From Bacteroides sp. M10 (GTDB lineage: Bacteria > Bacteroidota > Bacteroidia > Bacteroidales > Bacteroidaceae), in assembly GCF_014334015.1 (NCBI RefSeq), contig NZ_CP060488.1, forward strand, positions 3,244,501-3,308,500: a DNA stretch of 64,000 nucleotides, read 5' to 3'. Made by a program: the position numbers and the translations under genes. Under the pieces are notes generated by a model. It was not told the DNA's origin. It did no database searches and saw only the letters and a list, made by a program, of their open reading frames with translations. Positions 35,984 through 46,389 of this stretch are shown piece by piece. Position 1 is the stretch's first letter. Every line of letters starts with the position of its first letter.

Positions 35984-37552
35984 ATGAAAAACATTACATT
36001 ATTAAAAGCAAAAGTAGGAATATTAGCAGTTTCCTGTCTTTCTATTACTGCTTTGTTTGCATGTGTTGATAAGGATGCTAGGAGTGACTTGAGTCCCAAT
36101 TTGCCAACAGATCAAGCGCAAAATGGGGATTTTGGTGATCAAGGGGAAGGCTCGGATCAAGGGCTTAATTTCCCGGTTTTTGATGATGGGGTACTTGCTT
36201 TTCCTGGTGCAGAAGGATATGGGAAAAATGTAACAGGCGCTCGTGCGGGTGATGGACGGGAAATTTATCATGTGACTAATTTGAATGATGCGGGTCCTGG
36301 ATCTTTTCGTGATGCAGTAAGTAAACCCTGGCGTATTATTGTTTTTGATGTATCTGGTGTTATAAAGTTGAGTAAGGATCCTATTGTTTTGAAAAGTAAT
36401 CAGACTATTTTAGGGCATACTGCACCAGGTGATGGAATCGTTCTTTATAATGGACGTGTTTCCGCTTCTGGAGCACATAACCTAATTGTTCGTTTCTTAC
36501 GTATACGTATGGGAGCTGCCTATCCAAGCGATCAGGTAGATGCTTGCGGAGCGGCTAATGGAGCAGATATGATATTCGATCATTGCTCTATAACTTGGGG
36601 AAGAGATGAATGTTTTTCTATCAATCCTGATGGTAAAGGAACTGCACCAAAGAATATAACAATACAAAATTCTATAATCGGGCAGGGTTTGCAGAATCAC
36701 TCATGTGGTGGTCTGATGCAAACTGATATATCGAATGGGTGTACGATTTTCCGTAATTTATATATTGATAATAAAACTCGAAACCCGAAAGTTAAAGGAC
36801 TAAACCAGTTTGTTAACAACGTTGTATACAATTGGGGAAGTGGAGCTGCTTATAATATGAGTGGTGATTCTCAAGGTAAATCGGAAACAACCATTGAAAA
36901 CAACTATTTTATAGTTGGTCCTTGTCATAATTGGCAGAATGTGGCACAACCTGATGAATCAATTAAGACAGAATATGTTCCAATGAGTCCTGCACGACCA
37001 TTTATTGGTGGTAACAGCAATTTTAATACTTATTGTAAAGGTAATTATTATGATAATAATAAGGATGGTGCATTAGACGGAATAGAAATAACACAAGAAA
37101 ATTGGTCACAATATTGTAGTGGTTCTCCTGTTTTTCTTGAGGCTCGTTCCGATTTACATCCGATCATACGCAGTCAGAAAAGTGCACAGGAAGCTTATGA
37201 ATGGGTAGTTGAAAAAGTAGGTGCTTATCTTCCGGTACGTGATGAAGTAGATAAATACTTGATAGATGAACTTACTTCGTTGGGAGGAAAAGGAACGATT
37301 ATTCAAGATGAACGTAAAACAGAACAATTTCCGTTGGGAGGTCCTGGTACAATAAATGCTGCAGAGAAACCTCTGGACTCAGATAATGATGGGATGCCGG
37401 ATGCTTTCGAAGACGCATGGGGATTAGACAAAAATGATCCGACAGATGCTGTAAAAGAGGCTAAAAATGGCTATTTGAATATAGAAAATTATGCCCTTTC
37501 ATTGGAGTATCCTGATGAATATGAGTATGAACTTAATAAGAATAAACAATAA
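35984..37552 (+). CDS. PL1-family pectate lyase, lipoprotein
   Basis: A 522-residue protein with a lipoprotein signal (LFACVDKD; Cys near residue 27) and an acidic linker to about residue 60. Parallel beta-helix of the PL1 type: LAFPGAEGYGKNVTGARAG, NLNDAGPGSFRDAVSKPWRI, NLIVRFLRIRMGA, DMIFDHCSITWGRDE, QNHSCGGLMQ and DNKTRNPKVKG (Arg block used as catalytic base in PL1). The C terminus has DSDNDGMPDAFEDAWGLDKN, a Ca2+-binding dockerin/thrombospondin type-3-like segment. As a lipoprotein it probably acts on the cell surface to cut homogalacturonan, feeding the Sus pairs that follow. Confidence 0.92.
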   Translation: MKNITLLKAKVGILAVSCLSITALFACVDKDARSDLSPNLPTDQAQNGDFGDQGEGSDQGLNFPVFDDGVLAFPGAEGYGKNVTGARAGDGREIYHVTNLNDAGPGSFRDAVSKPWRIIVFDVSGVIKLSKDPIVLKSNQTILGHTAPGDGIVLYNGRVSASGAHNLIVRFLRIRMGAAYPSDQVDACGAANGADMIFDHCSITWGRDECFSINPDGKGTAPKNITIQNSIIGQGLQNHSCGGLMQTDISNGCTIFRNLYIDNKTRNPKVKGLNQFVNNVVYNWGSGAAYNMSGDSQGKSETTIENNYFIVGPCHNWQNVAQPDESIKTEYVPMSPARPFIGGNSNFNTYCKGNYYDNNKDGALDGIEITQENWSQYCSGSPVFLEARSDLHPIIRSQKSAQEAYEWVVEKVGAYLPVRDEVDKYLIDELTSLGGKGTIIQDERKTEQFPLGGPGTINAAEKPLDSDNDGMPDAFEDAWGLDKNDPTDAVKEAKNGYLNIENYALSLEYPDEYEYELNKNKQ

Positions 37553-37566
37553 TCAATTTGTGTAAT

Positions 37567-39789
37567 ATGAAAAACATGACATTTACAACAGTACTACTTT
37601 GTATACTGTTCATGCCTTTCTTTATCTCCTCATGTACAGATAAGATAGATGAACATTATGAAGAACCTGAATGGTTGAAAGGTAGTGCTTGGGAAGTCCT
37701 GGAAGATAGAGGGAACTACTCGCTATTTTTGCAGGCAGTAGAGTTGGCAGGTTTTAAGCCTATTATGGAGGGAAAAAGTATCCTGACTGTGATGGCTCCG
37801 GATGATACGGCTTTTTCGGCCTATTTGGAGAAGCACGGCTATTCTGACATCAGTGAAATAAATTTGGATGAATTGAAAAAAGTGATTGGTTTTCATCTGC
37901 TTTATTATTCTTACAATAAAAATAAGTTGGTGAATTTTCGTCCGGAAGGTGATTTAATAACTGATGAGGAAATGAATAAGAATGCGGGGCTGTATTATAA
38001 GTTTCGTACACGCAGTAGTAATGTTCCTACTATGGAAGTAGAAGCCTCTACAGGTAAGCGGCGTATGGTTTATCATCTGGACCGTTTTATTCCGGTTTTC
38101 TCTTACCGTTTTTGGGATACAAAAAAATTGGATGCAGCATCTAATTATACCTATTTTTATCCTAATTCCACATGGAAAGGGACAGGGGGATTCAATGTTT
38201 CCAATGCTGCTGTTAGTGAATATGAAATTTTGGCAGATAATGGTTATGTATATATTGTTGATCAGGTAATTGAACCTTTGGAAACCATTTATACCCAGTT
38301 GGAATCAAATGAAAATTATTCGATTTTTTTCAACTTATATAATGAAAATACCACTTATACGTATGACGCTACCTTATCTAAAGATTTTGGAGCAGCCTTG
38401 GGGGCAGATTCACTTTTTATTCATACACATGGTACTTCTTTGCCTGCTATAGCTGTGGAATGGTATTCAACGAAATATTCGGATGTAGCCAATAATGCAT
38501 CAAAAGCATATAGTGTATTTGCACCGTCAGATGTGGCAATGAATAATTTCTTTGATAATTATTGGGAAAAGGGTGGATATGAATCTTTGGATGATGTAGA
38601 TGATTTAGCAATGAAATATATGTTGAATCAATTTATTTATGAAGATGGAATTGCATTCCCTGATGAAATTACGAGTGGAAAAGTTAAGAATATGTATGAC
38701 ATGGTCTTTAACTTCGATCCTTCTAAGGTGACTGATAAATCAATGTGTGTCAATGGTGTCTTTTATGGATTAAATACAATTGATACACCTATTTTGTTTG
38801 CTTCTGTAGTCGGACCGGCTTTTCGTAACAAAGATTGTAATTATTATCTTTATATGTTGGATGGGACTGGACTGATAACTGCCTATTCTTCACAAGATAC
38901 GAAGTATGTCTTGTTAGTGCCTACTAATGAACAAATAGAGTCAGAAGATATTTACTTGAGAACTTATGCGGATGGAAGTAAGTTACAACAAGAAACCGAG
39001 GATGGATTGGTAGATGTTTCTTCTTCTGTAATGAGAACTATTGTAAACATACATACGGCTACTGGTGTAGACGGACTGAAAACAAATGGGACACAGGTTC
39101 TTGCTACACAAACCGGTTTTAATTATTGGTATGTGAAGGACGGGAAGATAACAAGTAGTGCAGCTTATAATCAAATTTTGGAACCGGATAATAATGTGGA
39201 ACCTTTCTCTGAATTTACAGAAGTAAAGAACGGCAATGACAACTGGAATAATGGAAGAACTTATATGTATAGTGGAACAGCTTTGTTTCAAGCGCAAGAA
39301 GGTGATGGGTTGCAACATAAATTAAGCGTTTGTAATGATAATCGTTATGTTTACTATCAGTTTGCACAGCTGTTGCAGAAAGCTGGTATGGTAATGTCTA
39401 GCAACTATATATTCGGACTAGCAGGAGCTTCTCATGTTATAGGCTTTATTCCGACAAATGAAGCCATTAGTACAGCAATAGCTGCAGGGCAAATTCCGGG
39501 CATGGATGCGACCGGAGCGGTAACTAGTAGTTCGCAACTTCGTCAATACCTGCTTTCATATTTTATACGTGATAGGGAAAATGCACTTATTTCTTATCCT
39601 TATCCGGGGTCGGCTATGAAGAGTTCTACATATGTTACTGCTAGTGGAAAGTCTTTGACGTATACAGATTCCGGAAGTTTATTAAGCATAATGGTAGATG
39701 GAAAAGTGGCAAACGTGATTTCTGATTATAATTTCTTCCCGTTTGCGTTTGACGACGGATGTTTTCAGTTGATTGATACAGTCCTTTGA
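37567..39789 (+). CDS. FAS1 (fasciclin)-repeat surface lipoprotein 1
   Basis: A 740-residue lipoprotein; I start at 37567 (MKNMTFTTVLL), as the ORF extension to 37558 needs TTG. Lipobox FISSCTDK. FAS1-type strands recur: YSLFLQAVELAGF...ILTVMAPDDTAF, then YSIFFNLYNEN, SVFAPSDVAMNNFF, VLLVPTNEQIE and VIGFIPTNEA, so about four FAS1 units fill the chain. FAS1 domains serve in adhesion and protein-protein contact. Similar FAS1 lipoproteins stand next to SusC/D in some HG loci, where they probably act as surface glycan-binding or scaffold proteins. It is between PL1 and SusC pair 2. Confidence 0.85.
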   Translation: MKNMTFTTVLLCILFMPFFISSCTDKIDEHYEEPEWLKGSAWEVLEDRGNYSLFLQAVELAGFKPIMEGKSILTVMAPDDTAFSAYLEKHGYSDISEINLDELKKVIGFHLLYYSYNKNKLVNFRPEGDLITDEEMNKNAGLYYKFRTRSSNVPTMEVEASTGKRRMVYHLDRFIPVFSYRFWDTKKLDAASNYTYFYPNSTWKGTGGFNVSNAAVSEYEILADNGYVYIVDQVIEPLETIYTQLESNENYSIFFNLYNENTTYTYDATLSKDFGAALGADSLFIHTHGTSLPAIAVEWYSTKYSDVANNASKAYSVFAPSDVAMNNFFDNYWEKGGYESLDDVDDLAMKYMLNQFIYEDGIAFPDEITSGKVKNMYDMVFNFDPSKVTDKSMCVNGVFYGLNTIDTPILFASVVGPAFRNKDCNYYLYMLDGTGLITAYSSQDTKYVLLVPTNEQIESEDIYLRTYADGSKLQQETEDGLVDVSSSVMRTIVNIHTATGVDGLKTNGTQVLATQTGFNYWYVKDGKITSSAAYNQILEPDNNVEPFSEFTEVKNGNDNWNNGRTYMYSGTALFQAQEGDGLQHKLSVCNDNRYVYYQFAQLLQKAGMVMSSNYIFGLAGASHVIGFIPTNEAISTAIAAGQIPGMDATGAVTSSSQLRQYLLSYFIRDRENALISYPYPGSAMKSSTYVTASGKSLTYTDSGSLLSIMVDGKVANVISDYNFFPFAFDDGCFQLIDTVL

Positions 39790-39805
39790 TATAACCGAAT
39801 TTAAT

Positions 39806-42800
39806 ATGAATATGAAATTAGTAAAATACATGCTGATAGCGATACTTGTTCTGGGGACAGGGGAAGTAGCCGCACAGGTACAAGTCGTGTCCGGTAAGGT
39901 GACCGAAATACTGGGAAATCAGGTCGAACCGATAGTCGGTGCGAATGTGAATATTGTGAATGCTCAAAACCGTTCTGTAGGAGGTGCGGTGACCAATTTG
40001 GATGGTGACTACCGTTTACAAATTCCTGCACAAGAAAACAATCTGACATTGGTATATTCATACATTGGTATGAAAACGAAACGAATCAAATATACTGGTC
40101 AGAAGGTATTGAATGTAAAACTGGAGTCCAATGTGGAAACGTTGGATGAGGTTGCTATCACTGCCAAACGTATCGAACGTAATAATATGGGTATCGGACA
40201 TAAAGAGAATGTGTCTGCGACCCAGAAGGTAATGATGGAAGATTTGATTGCTGCTGCTCCGATAGCTACGGTAGAAGAAGCCCTACAAGGTCAGTTGAGT
40301 GGTGTAGATATTGCTTTGAGCGCTGATCCGGGAGCACGGAGTTCCATCCGTATTCGTGGTACCAGTACGTTGAATGGCTCTGTCGAACCATTAATTGTGA
40401 TTGACGGGGTTCCTTATACACAAGAACTGGATGATGATTTCGATTTCTCTACTGCCAATGAAGAAGATTTAGGTGCTTTATTGAATATTGCTCCTACTGA
40501 TATAGAATCGGTAGAGGTTTTGAAAGATGCGGCTGCTACAGCTATTTGGGGTACGAAAGGTGCTAACGGCGTGTTGTCCATTACAACTAAGAAAGGTAAG
40601 ACTGGAAAAACAACATTTAATTTTTCTTCTAAGTTCACTGCGAAATTCGAACCGAATAGTATTCCAATGCTGAATGGATCAGAGTACATTGCTATGGTGC
40701 AGGAGGCTTTGTGGAATAGTGCTAACTACACGGGACTGAATGCTGATACTTATTTAAAGTATTTGTATGATACACCTGAAATCAACTACTCGCCCAATTG
40801 GAACTATTTCAATGAATATAATGTAGATACGAACTGGCTGGACGAGGTACGTCAGAATGCATTTACTACAGACAATACATTTTCTATGAGTGGTGGTGGT
40901 GAAAAGGCTACTTACCGTCTGTCATTGGGATATTTAAGTGAAGGAGGTACAACCATCGGTACAGGACTGAAACGTTTCAACTCATCTTTGCGTGTAGACT
41001 ATAATTTCTCGGATAAGTTGAGATTCGGAGCAGATTTCTACTTTACACAGTCTGATAAGGATGACAATTGGGCACCAAAAGATAGCAATGTACGTTCGGA
41101 AGCGTTTAAAAAGATGCCGAATAAATCTCCTTATTATATGGATGAAGATGGAAATCGTTCTTCACAGTATTTTTCTTATCAGACGAAGGATTGGGAAGGT
41201 GAATTTAAGGCAAGTAACAATAGTGCCTCTCATTTTAATCCGGTAGCTATGGCAAACGAGAGTTATAAAAATACTATGTCACGTGATAGCCGTGCTAATT
41301 TCCGTATTGATTATAAAATACTTCCGTATCTGACGTATTCGGCTTATGCTTCTCTTAAGATGTCGACTACTACAACAGACAAATTCCTTCCTCAAGTTGC
41401 TACGGGAGTGGCTTGGACAAGTGAATATGCCAACCAAAGTACTGCTGCTTCTTCAGAGAGTCTAACGTTGCAAACGGAAAACAAATTGATATTCAATAAA
41501 AACTGGAAGGATAAACATAATTTGATTGCAACTGCTGTATTCCGTACTACGCAGGCTACCAGTTCTAGTGCTACAAGTACTTCTTATGGTAATGCTTCAT
41601 CTGGTCTTGCAGATCCGATTACAGGTAGTTCTGTTTATAGTCTGGGTTCAGGGGAGTCGGAAGCACGTAGTATTTCCGGAACCGGTTTGATTAACTATAC
41701 TTTGTTGGATCGTTATGTATTCCATACTTCTGCAACGATGGATGCTAATTCTGCAATGGGTAAGTCAGAACGTTTGGGTATTTTTCCTACTGTGGGAATT
41801 TCTTGGAATATGCAAAATGAACCATTCATGAAAAATACAGAAGACTGGATGGATGAAATCAAACTTCGTTTCAGCATCGGACAAAGTGGTAATGCTCCCA
41901 AAGGGACGGCCGCTTATTATGGAGCTTATAGTTCACGAGGAGAATATATGGATATGTCTGCTATTTATCCTAGCAGAATGCAGTTGAACAATTTGAAATG
42001 GGAAACTTCAACAGAATATAATTTGGGTGGTGATTTTAGCTTTTTCCATGGCAAGTTAAGGCTGACTTTTGAGTGGTATAATAAATATATTAAAGATTTG
42101 CTGCAGAAAGAACCGAAAATGCCGACTACTACAGGATTCTCTAAGAATAAATGGTACAACTCTGGAAGAATGGAGAATAAAGGATGGGAGGCCCGTATCG
42201 ATGGTGTATTGTATGAAAAGAAAGATTGGCGTGTTAGTGCCTATGTTAACTTGAGCCGTAACACGAACGAAATTACCGAACTGCCTGAAACAATGAATCC
42301 GGAGCCTTATACCTTTAAAAATGGTGAGTATGCTATTCGCATTGAAGAGGGACGCCCGTTTGGTTCTTTCTATGGTTATCGTTACAAAGGAGTCTATCAG
42401 AATCAGGAGACTACTTATGCACGAGATAAAGAGGGAAATGTTATGAATGATGTGAACGGTAAACCAATTGTTATGAAGAATGGTGCTAAGCAGGTATGTC
42501 CGGGTGATGCTATTTATGAAGATATTAATCATGATGGTGTGATAAATGAATACGATATTGTTTATCTGGGCAACTGTAATCCGATTCTTACTGGTGGTTT
42601 TGGCTTTACCGTTAAATATAAGCGTCTAAGTTTGAATGCATTATTCTATGGTCGTTTTGGACAGAAAATTATTAATGCGACTCGTATGGATAATGAATCT
42701 ATGTATAATGCCAATAACCAAAGTAAAGCGGTTTTGCGGCGTTGGAGAAATGAAGGAGATAATACGGATATTCCACGTGCTTTATATAATGAGGGATATA

Positions 42801-43075
42801 ACTATTTAGGGTCAGACCGTTTTGTAGAAGATGCTTCTTATGTTCGTTTAAAGACTTTGTCGTTGAGCTATTCCTTGCCTAAAAAGGTGTGCAATTATTT
42901 AGGTATCAATACGCTTAATTTCTTTGTTACTGGTTATGACTTGTTAACTTGGACTGGTTACACAGGACAGGATCCGGAAGCGTCTCTTCCTACTTCGGCT
43001 TCTAAACTATCGAAAGATAGTGCAAATACACCTTGCTCTCGCCGTTTTTCTTGTGGTTTAAATTTGAATTTCTAA
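39806..43075 (+). CDS. SusC/RagA-like TonB-dependent outer-membrane transporter (pair 2)
   Basis: A 1,089-residue protein; start at 39806 (MNMKLVKYMLIAILVLG), 16 bp after the FAS1 stop; the longer frame to 39773 would need a TTG inside the previous gene. Order: carboxypeptidase-regulatory-like domain (VSGKVTEILGNQVEPIVGANV), plug (LQGQLSGVDIALSADPGARS, PLIVIDGVPYTQE, VLKDAAATAIWGTKGANGV), beta-barrel, and a final GLNLNF. It moves pectin oligosaccharides across the outer membrane. The SusD partner begins 13 bp after its stop. Compared with SusC pair 3 (48059) the two are clearly different in sequence, so different cargo sizes or backbones are likely. Confidence 0.97.
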   Translation: MNMKLVKYMLIAILVLGTGEVAAQVQVVSGKVTEILGNQVEPIVGANVNIVNAQNRSVGGAVTNLDGDYRLQIPAQENNLTLVYSYIGMKTKRIKYTGQKVLNVKLESNVETLDEVAITAKRIERNNMGIGHKENVSATQKVMMEDLIAAAPIATVEEALQGQLSGVDIALSADPGARSSIRIRGTSTLNGSVEPLIVIDGVPYTQELDDDFDFSTANEEDLGALLNIAPTDIESVEVLKDAAATAIWGTKGANGVLSITTKKGKTGKTTFNFSSKFTAKFEPNSIPMLNGSEYIAMVQEALWNSANYTGLNADTYLKYLYDTPEINYSPNWNYFNEYNVDTNWLDEVRQNAFTTDNTFSMSGGGEKATYRLSLGYLSEGGTTIGTGLKRFNSSLRVDYNFSDKLRFGADFYFTQSDKDDNWAPKDSNVRSEAFKKMPNKSPYYMDEDGNRSSQYFSYQTKDWEGEFKASNNSASHFNPVAMANESYKNTMSRDSRANFRIDYKILPYLTYSAYASLKMSTTTTDKFLPQVATGVAWTSEYANQSTAASSESLTLQTENKLIFNKNWKDKHNLIATAVFRTTQATSSSATSTSYGNASSGLADPITGSSVYSLGSGESEARSISGTGLINYTLLDRYVFHTSATMDANSAMGKSERLGIFPTVGISWNMQNEPFMKNTEDWMDEIKLRFSIGQSGNAPKGTAAYYGAYSSRGEYMDMSAIYPSRMQLNNLKWETSTEYNLGGDFSFFHGKLRLTFEWYNKYIKDLLQKEPKMPTTTGFSKNKWYNSGRMENKGWEARIDGVLYEKKDWRVSAYVNLSRNTNEITELPETMNPEPYTFKNGEYAIRIEEGRPFGSFYGYRYKGVYQNQETTYARDKEGNVMNDVNGKPIVMKNGAKQVCPGDAIYEDINHDGVINEYDIVYLGNCNPILTGGFGFTVKYKRLSLNALFYGRFGQKIINATRMDNESMYNANNQSKAVLRRWRNEGDNTDIPRALYNEGYNYLGSDRFVEDASYVRLKTLSLSYSLPKKVCNYLGINTLNFFVTGYDLLTWTGYTGQDPEASLPTSASKLSKDSANTPCSRRFSCGLNLNF

Positions 43076-43088
43076 TACATTTACAGAC

Positions 43089-44636
43089 ATGAAGAAACTG
43101 ATTTATATAGGGATAATGGCAGGTAGCCTGCTGCTGAACAGTAGTTGCAGCGATTGGTTGGACTTGCTTCCCAAAAATGAACAAGTGACTGACGCTTACT
43201 GGAAATCGAAAGAAGATGTAGAAGCGGTCATTGCTTCCGGTTATTATTATATGCGTTCCTCCTGCCAGTCATTGCTGAAATGGGGAGAACTGCGAGGGGC
43301 CTCTATTTGTACCTTGACAGGTGATAAGGATGGGATGAAGTTGCAGAATTTCCAGTTGGATGGAACAGAAGCTATTTGTAAATGGGAGAACATGTATCAA
43401 GTGATCAACATGGCCAATGTGGTCATCGCTCATGCTCCGGGAGTACGTGAAATAGATGACACCTATACAGAAGGTGCAATGAATGCACATCTTTCCGAAG
43501 CTTATTTCATGCGAGCATTAATGTATTTTTACTTGGTACGCAATTTTAAAGAAGTGCCTTTGGTAACAACTCCTTATGAGGATGACTCTACTCCGTTTTC
43601 TATTGCCAAATCTTCAGAAGAAGAAATCTTGAAGCAAATTAAGGCGGATGTGCAAACAGCTCTTGACTCTGGAGGTGCGAAGGAATTTTATGATAATGAT
43701 AATTGGAATGCTTCCAAAGGACGGGCTACTAAATGGGCTTTGTATGCATTAATGTCGGAAGTTTCCTTGTGGACCGAAGATTATGATACTTGTATTAAGT
43801 ATGCAGACCTATTAATCAACGCTACTGCATCACGTCGTCCGGCATTTATTACAATTCCGGAGAACTGGTATACAATTTTTAATCCGGGGAATAGTAATGA
43901 ATCCATTTTTGAAGTGAACTGGGATGGCAACACCTATAGCCAGACGGGAGGGCCAAGTGCTATGTATACGACTGGTACAAATCCCAATTATCGATATTCT
44001 ACTAAAATGGGTGAGGATTTGGTCAATGATTTTGAAGAGGTTATGGCAGGAAAAGATGCAATCCGTAGCCAATTTGGTGCTTTTATAGCTTATACTGATG
44101 GAGAGAACATCGTTCATTGTATATGGAAATATGAGATGGGCGATACCGACCCAACGAATCCGGATGCAATACGTTTGAAAGATGATGCTAACTGGATTAT
44201 TTACAGAATGGCAGATGTCATGTTGATGAAGGCGGAAGCATTAATTTGGAAAGGAAAGGAAAATTGGCAGGAGGCTGTTGATATTATAAATCAGATCCGT
44301 ACTCGTGCTAACTTGCCTGAAAAAACTATAGCTTTAGATGAGGAGGATGAAAGCTCAATGATGGAAAACTATTTATTGCCGGAACGTAATATTGAATTGG
44401 CGGCTGAAGGTAAGCGTTGGTATGACATGATACGTTATGCCAAAAGTAAGAACTATGCTCATAAATCAGCTTTTATTGCTTTGGTTCAGCAATACAATAC
44501 AACAGCGAATGCTAGTTGGATACGTTCAGTTCTTCAGAATGAATATGCATGGTATTTACCAATTCACGCGGATGAAATTGAAAATAACAACTTATTGGTA
44601 CAGAATCCATATTATGGAATAACAGGTAATAATTAA
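43089..44636 (+). CDS. SusD/RagB-like outer-membrane glycan-binding lipoprotein (pair 2)
   Basis: A 515-residue lipoprotein; lipobox LLLNSSCSD. SusD blocks: DLLPKNEQVTDAYWKSKEDVEAVIASGYYYMR, YFMRALMYFYLVRNFKEVPLV, ATKWALYALMSEVSLW, IYRMADVMLMKAEAL and RNIELAAEGKRWYDMIRY. It works with the SusC directly upstream as an oligosaccharide-capturing lid. It is followed after 13 bp by the next FAS1 lipoprotein. Confidence 0.96.
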   Translation: MKKLIYIGIMAGSLLLNSSCSDWLDLLPKNEQVTDAYWKSKEDVEAVIASGYYYMRSSCQSLLKWGELRGASICTLTGDKDGMKLQNFQLDGTEAICKWENMYQVINMANVVIAHAPGVREIDDTYTEGAMNAHLSEAYFMRALMYFYLVRNFKEVPLVTTPYEDDSTPFSIAKSSEEEILKQIKADVQTALDSGGAKEFYDNDNWNASKGRATKWALYALMSEVSLWTEDYDTCIKYADLLINATASRRPAFITIPENWYTIFNPGNSNESIFEVNWDGNTYSQTGGPSAMYTTGTNPNYRYSTKMGEDLVNDFEEVMAGKDAIRSQFGAFIAYTDGENIVHCIWKYEMGDTDPTNPDAIRLKDDANWIIYRMADVMLMKAEALIWKGKENWQEAVDIINQIRTRANLPEKTIALDEEDESSMMENYLLPERNIELAAEGKRWYDMIRYAKSKNYAHKSAFIALVQQYNTTANASWIRSVLQNEYAWYLPIHADEIENNNLLVQNPYYGITGNN

Positions 44637-44649
44637 TAAACAGCCATTT

Positions 44650-46389
44650 ATGAAGACTTTAGGAAATATATATTTATTATTATTGGTTGCATTATTCAGT
44701 GCATGCAACGATCCCTATGAAGACTCTACCTATCAGGTTTATGATATGAATCCGGTATCGTCTTATCTGGAAACTCGTTCTGATGAATTTTCCGAGTGGA
44801 TCACTGTATTGAAGTATGCAGATTTGTTTAATGCCGTAAATCAGGCTTCGTCTTATTTTACGGTATTGGTTCCTACAAATGAAGCTGTGCGCAGTTTCTA
44901 TACTAAAAAGAATGTATCTTCTATTCAGGAATTGGGAAAAGACTATGCCCGTAGTCTTGCTGAATATCATATCGTGAATGATTCTATCAATCTGAATACT
45001 TTTGTTCAAGGAGGTAAACTGGAAGCTAAAACTCTTTCGGATGATTATCTTTCCGTCTCTTTTGATGAAAGTTCGGAGGCTGGAGGATTTAATTCAATTT
45101 ATGTGAATAAAGAAGCGCATGTAAAGGAACTGGCTATCCAAGTGTCTAATGGATATGTGTATGTATTGAATGATGTGATGTCTCCTTTGGTGGAAAGCCT
45201 ATATGAACGTATCAGTGAAAGTAGTAATAAATACTCCATTTTTGTTGATGCTTTGGAACAAACAAGTTGGAAAGACAGTTTGAGTACTATTTACGATGAA
45301 ATAAGGCAGGAAGATAATACGGTTATTCAGCAAAAACGGAATTATACGTTGCTGGCTGTATCAGATGATACCTATCGTTCTGAAGGAGTTACTTCTGTTG
45401 CTGATCTGGCTGCTAAAGTAGGTGCAATAGGAACAGACTATAAAGATAAAGCAAACGAATTATTTCGCTATGTGGCATATCATGTGATTGGTGGAAGTTA
45501 CTCTGTTTTTGATTTCAACAATTTTAGTGGAGGTGCAACTACACGATTGTGGACTACCAAAGCAGATGCAGTATTGGAAGCATCTATGCAGAGTGGCAAT
45601 AAGTTGTATTTTAATTATAAAGGAGAAATTGATGGTCAATCGGTGAAAGCGATGTTTGTTGAAGACGGTTCCGATGTACAGGCTAAAAATGGTATTTTAC
45701 ATGAAATAGATAGCTGGTTGCCTTTGTGGGAATCCGAGATTCCGGTGCGCGTAGAATGGGACTTTGCTGATTATGAGGAGGTAGCTTCTTGGGTGAATGG
45801 TGGTTATGGTGATCCGGACCAAAAGTATCAGACGGCAGATGAAAAAGAGCGCCAGTCGGATGTCTCTTCGCTCTCTTGTTACACCGTAGATGCCAGGAGC
45901 ACTCTTACATCTCTAGATGGTCAAAACGGCGGATATTATCGCGTGGGCTATGCAACTCCGAAGACAAAAGGCTCGGACTGGATCAATTGTAAAAATACAG
46001 ATCATATCTATTTGAATTTGGGATATAATGGTTCCGTTACCATGAAAACACCAATTCTGATAGCTGGCAAATATAAAGTGACGTTGAAAGTTACTTATGC
46101 AAAATCAATGGATTTTATGCGTACAATGACTAGTGGAAGTAATGGAGGTAAAATTAAGTTTACATTTGATGATGACACCGATACAGATGTCGAAGTTCCT
46201 ATTTATGCGAGTATTACAGCCAATGAATTAGGACGTTATGATGTAGTTATTTATGATGAGATTGAATTCTCAAAGACGAAGGTTCATTCTATGAAGATGT
46301 TGGTTGCCGATCCGGCTGCTTCTTCTCATAACAAGTTCCGTATCCAATTAGATTATATGACTTTTGAACCGATAATTGAAGATGAATAA
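44650..46389 (+). CDS. FAS1-repeat surface lipoprotein 2 with C-terminal beta-sandwich
   Basis: A 579-residue lipoprotein; lipobox ALFSACND. FAS1 units: WITVLKYADLFNAVNQASSYFTVLVPTNEAV and YSIFVDALEQTSW...YTLLAVSDDTY. The last 200 residues (from WDFADYEEVASWVNGG) are a separate beta domain of a kind that resembles carbohydrate-binding modules: GYYRVGYATPKTKG, GKYKVTLKVTYAKSMDF. The combination suggests a glycan-binding lipoprotein. The neighbouring gene, 46382, starts within its last codons. Confidence 0.82.
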   Translation: MKTLGNIYLLLLVALFSACNDPYEDSTYQVYDMNPVSSYLETRSDEFSEWITVLKYADLFNAVNQASSYFTVLVPTNEAVRSFYTKKNVSSIQELGKDYARSLAEYHIVNDSINLNTFVQGGKLEAKTLSDDYLSVSFDESSEAGGFNSIYVNKEAHVKELAIQVSNGYVYVLNDVMSPLVESLYERISESSNKYSIFVDALEQTSWKDSLSTIYDEIRQEDNTVIQQKRNYTLLAVSDDTYRSEGVTSVADLAAKVGAIGTDYKDKANELFRYVAYHVIGGSYSVFDFNNFSGGATTRLWTTKADAVLEASMQSGNKLYFNYKGEIDGQSVKAMFVEDGSDVQAKNGILHEIDSWLPLWESEIPVRVEWDFADYEEVASWVNGGYGDPDQKYQTADEKERQSDVSSLSCYTVDARSTLTSLDGQNGGYYRVGYATPKTKGSDWINCKNTDHIYLNLGYNGSVTMKTPILIAGKYKVTLKVTYAKSMDFMRTMTSGSNGGKIKFTFDDDTDTDVEVPIYASITANELGRYDVVIYDEIEFSKTKVHSMKMLVADPAASSHNKFRIQLDYMTFEPIIEDE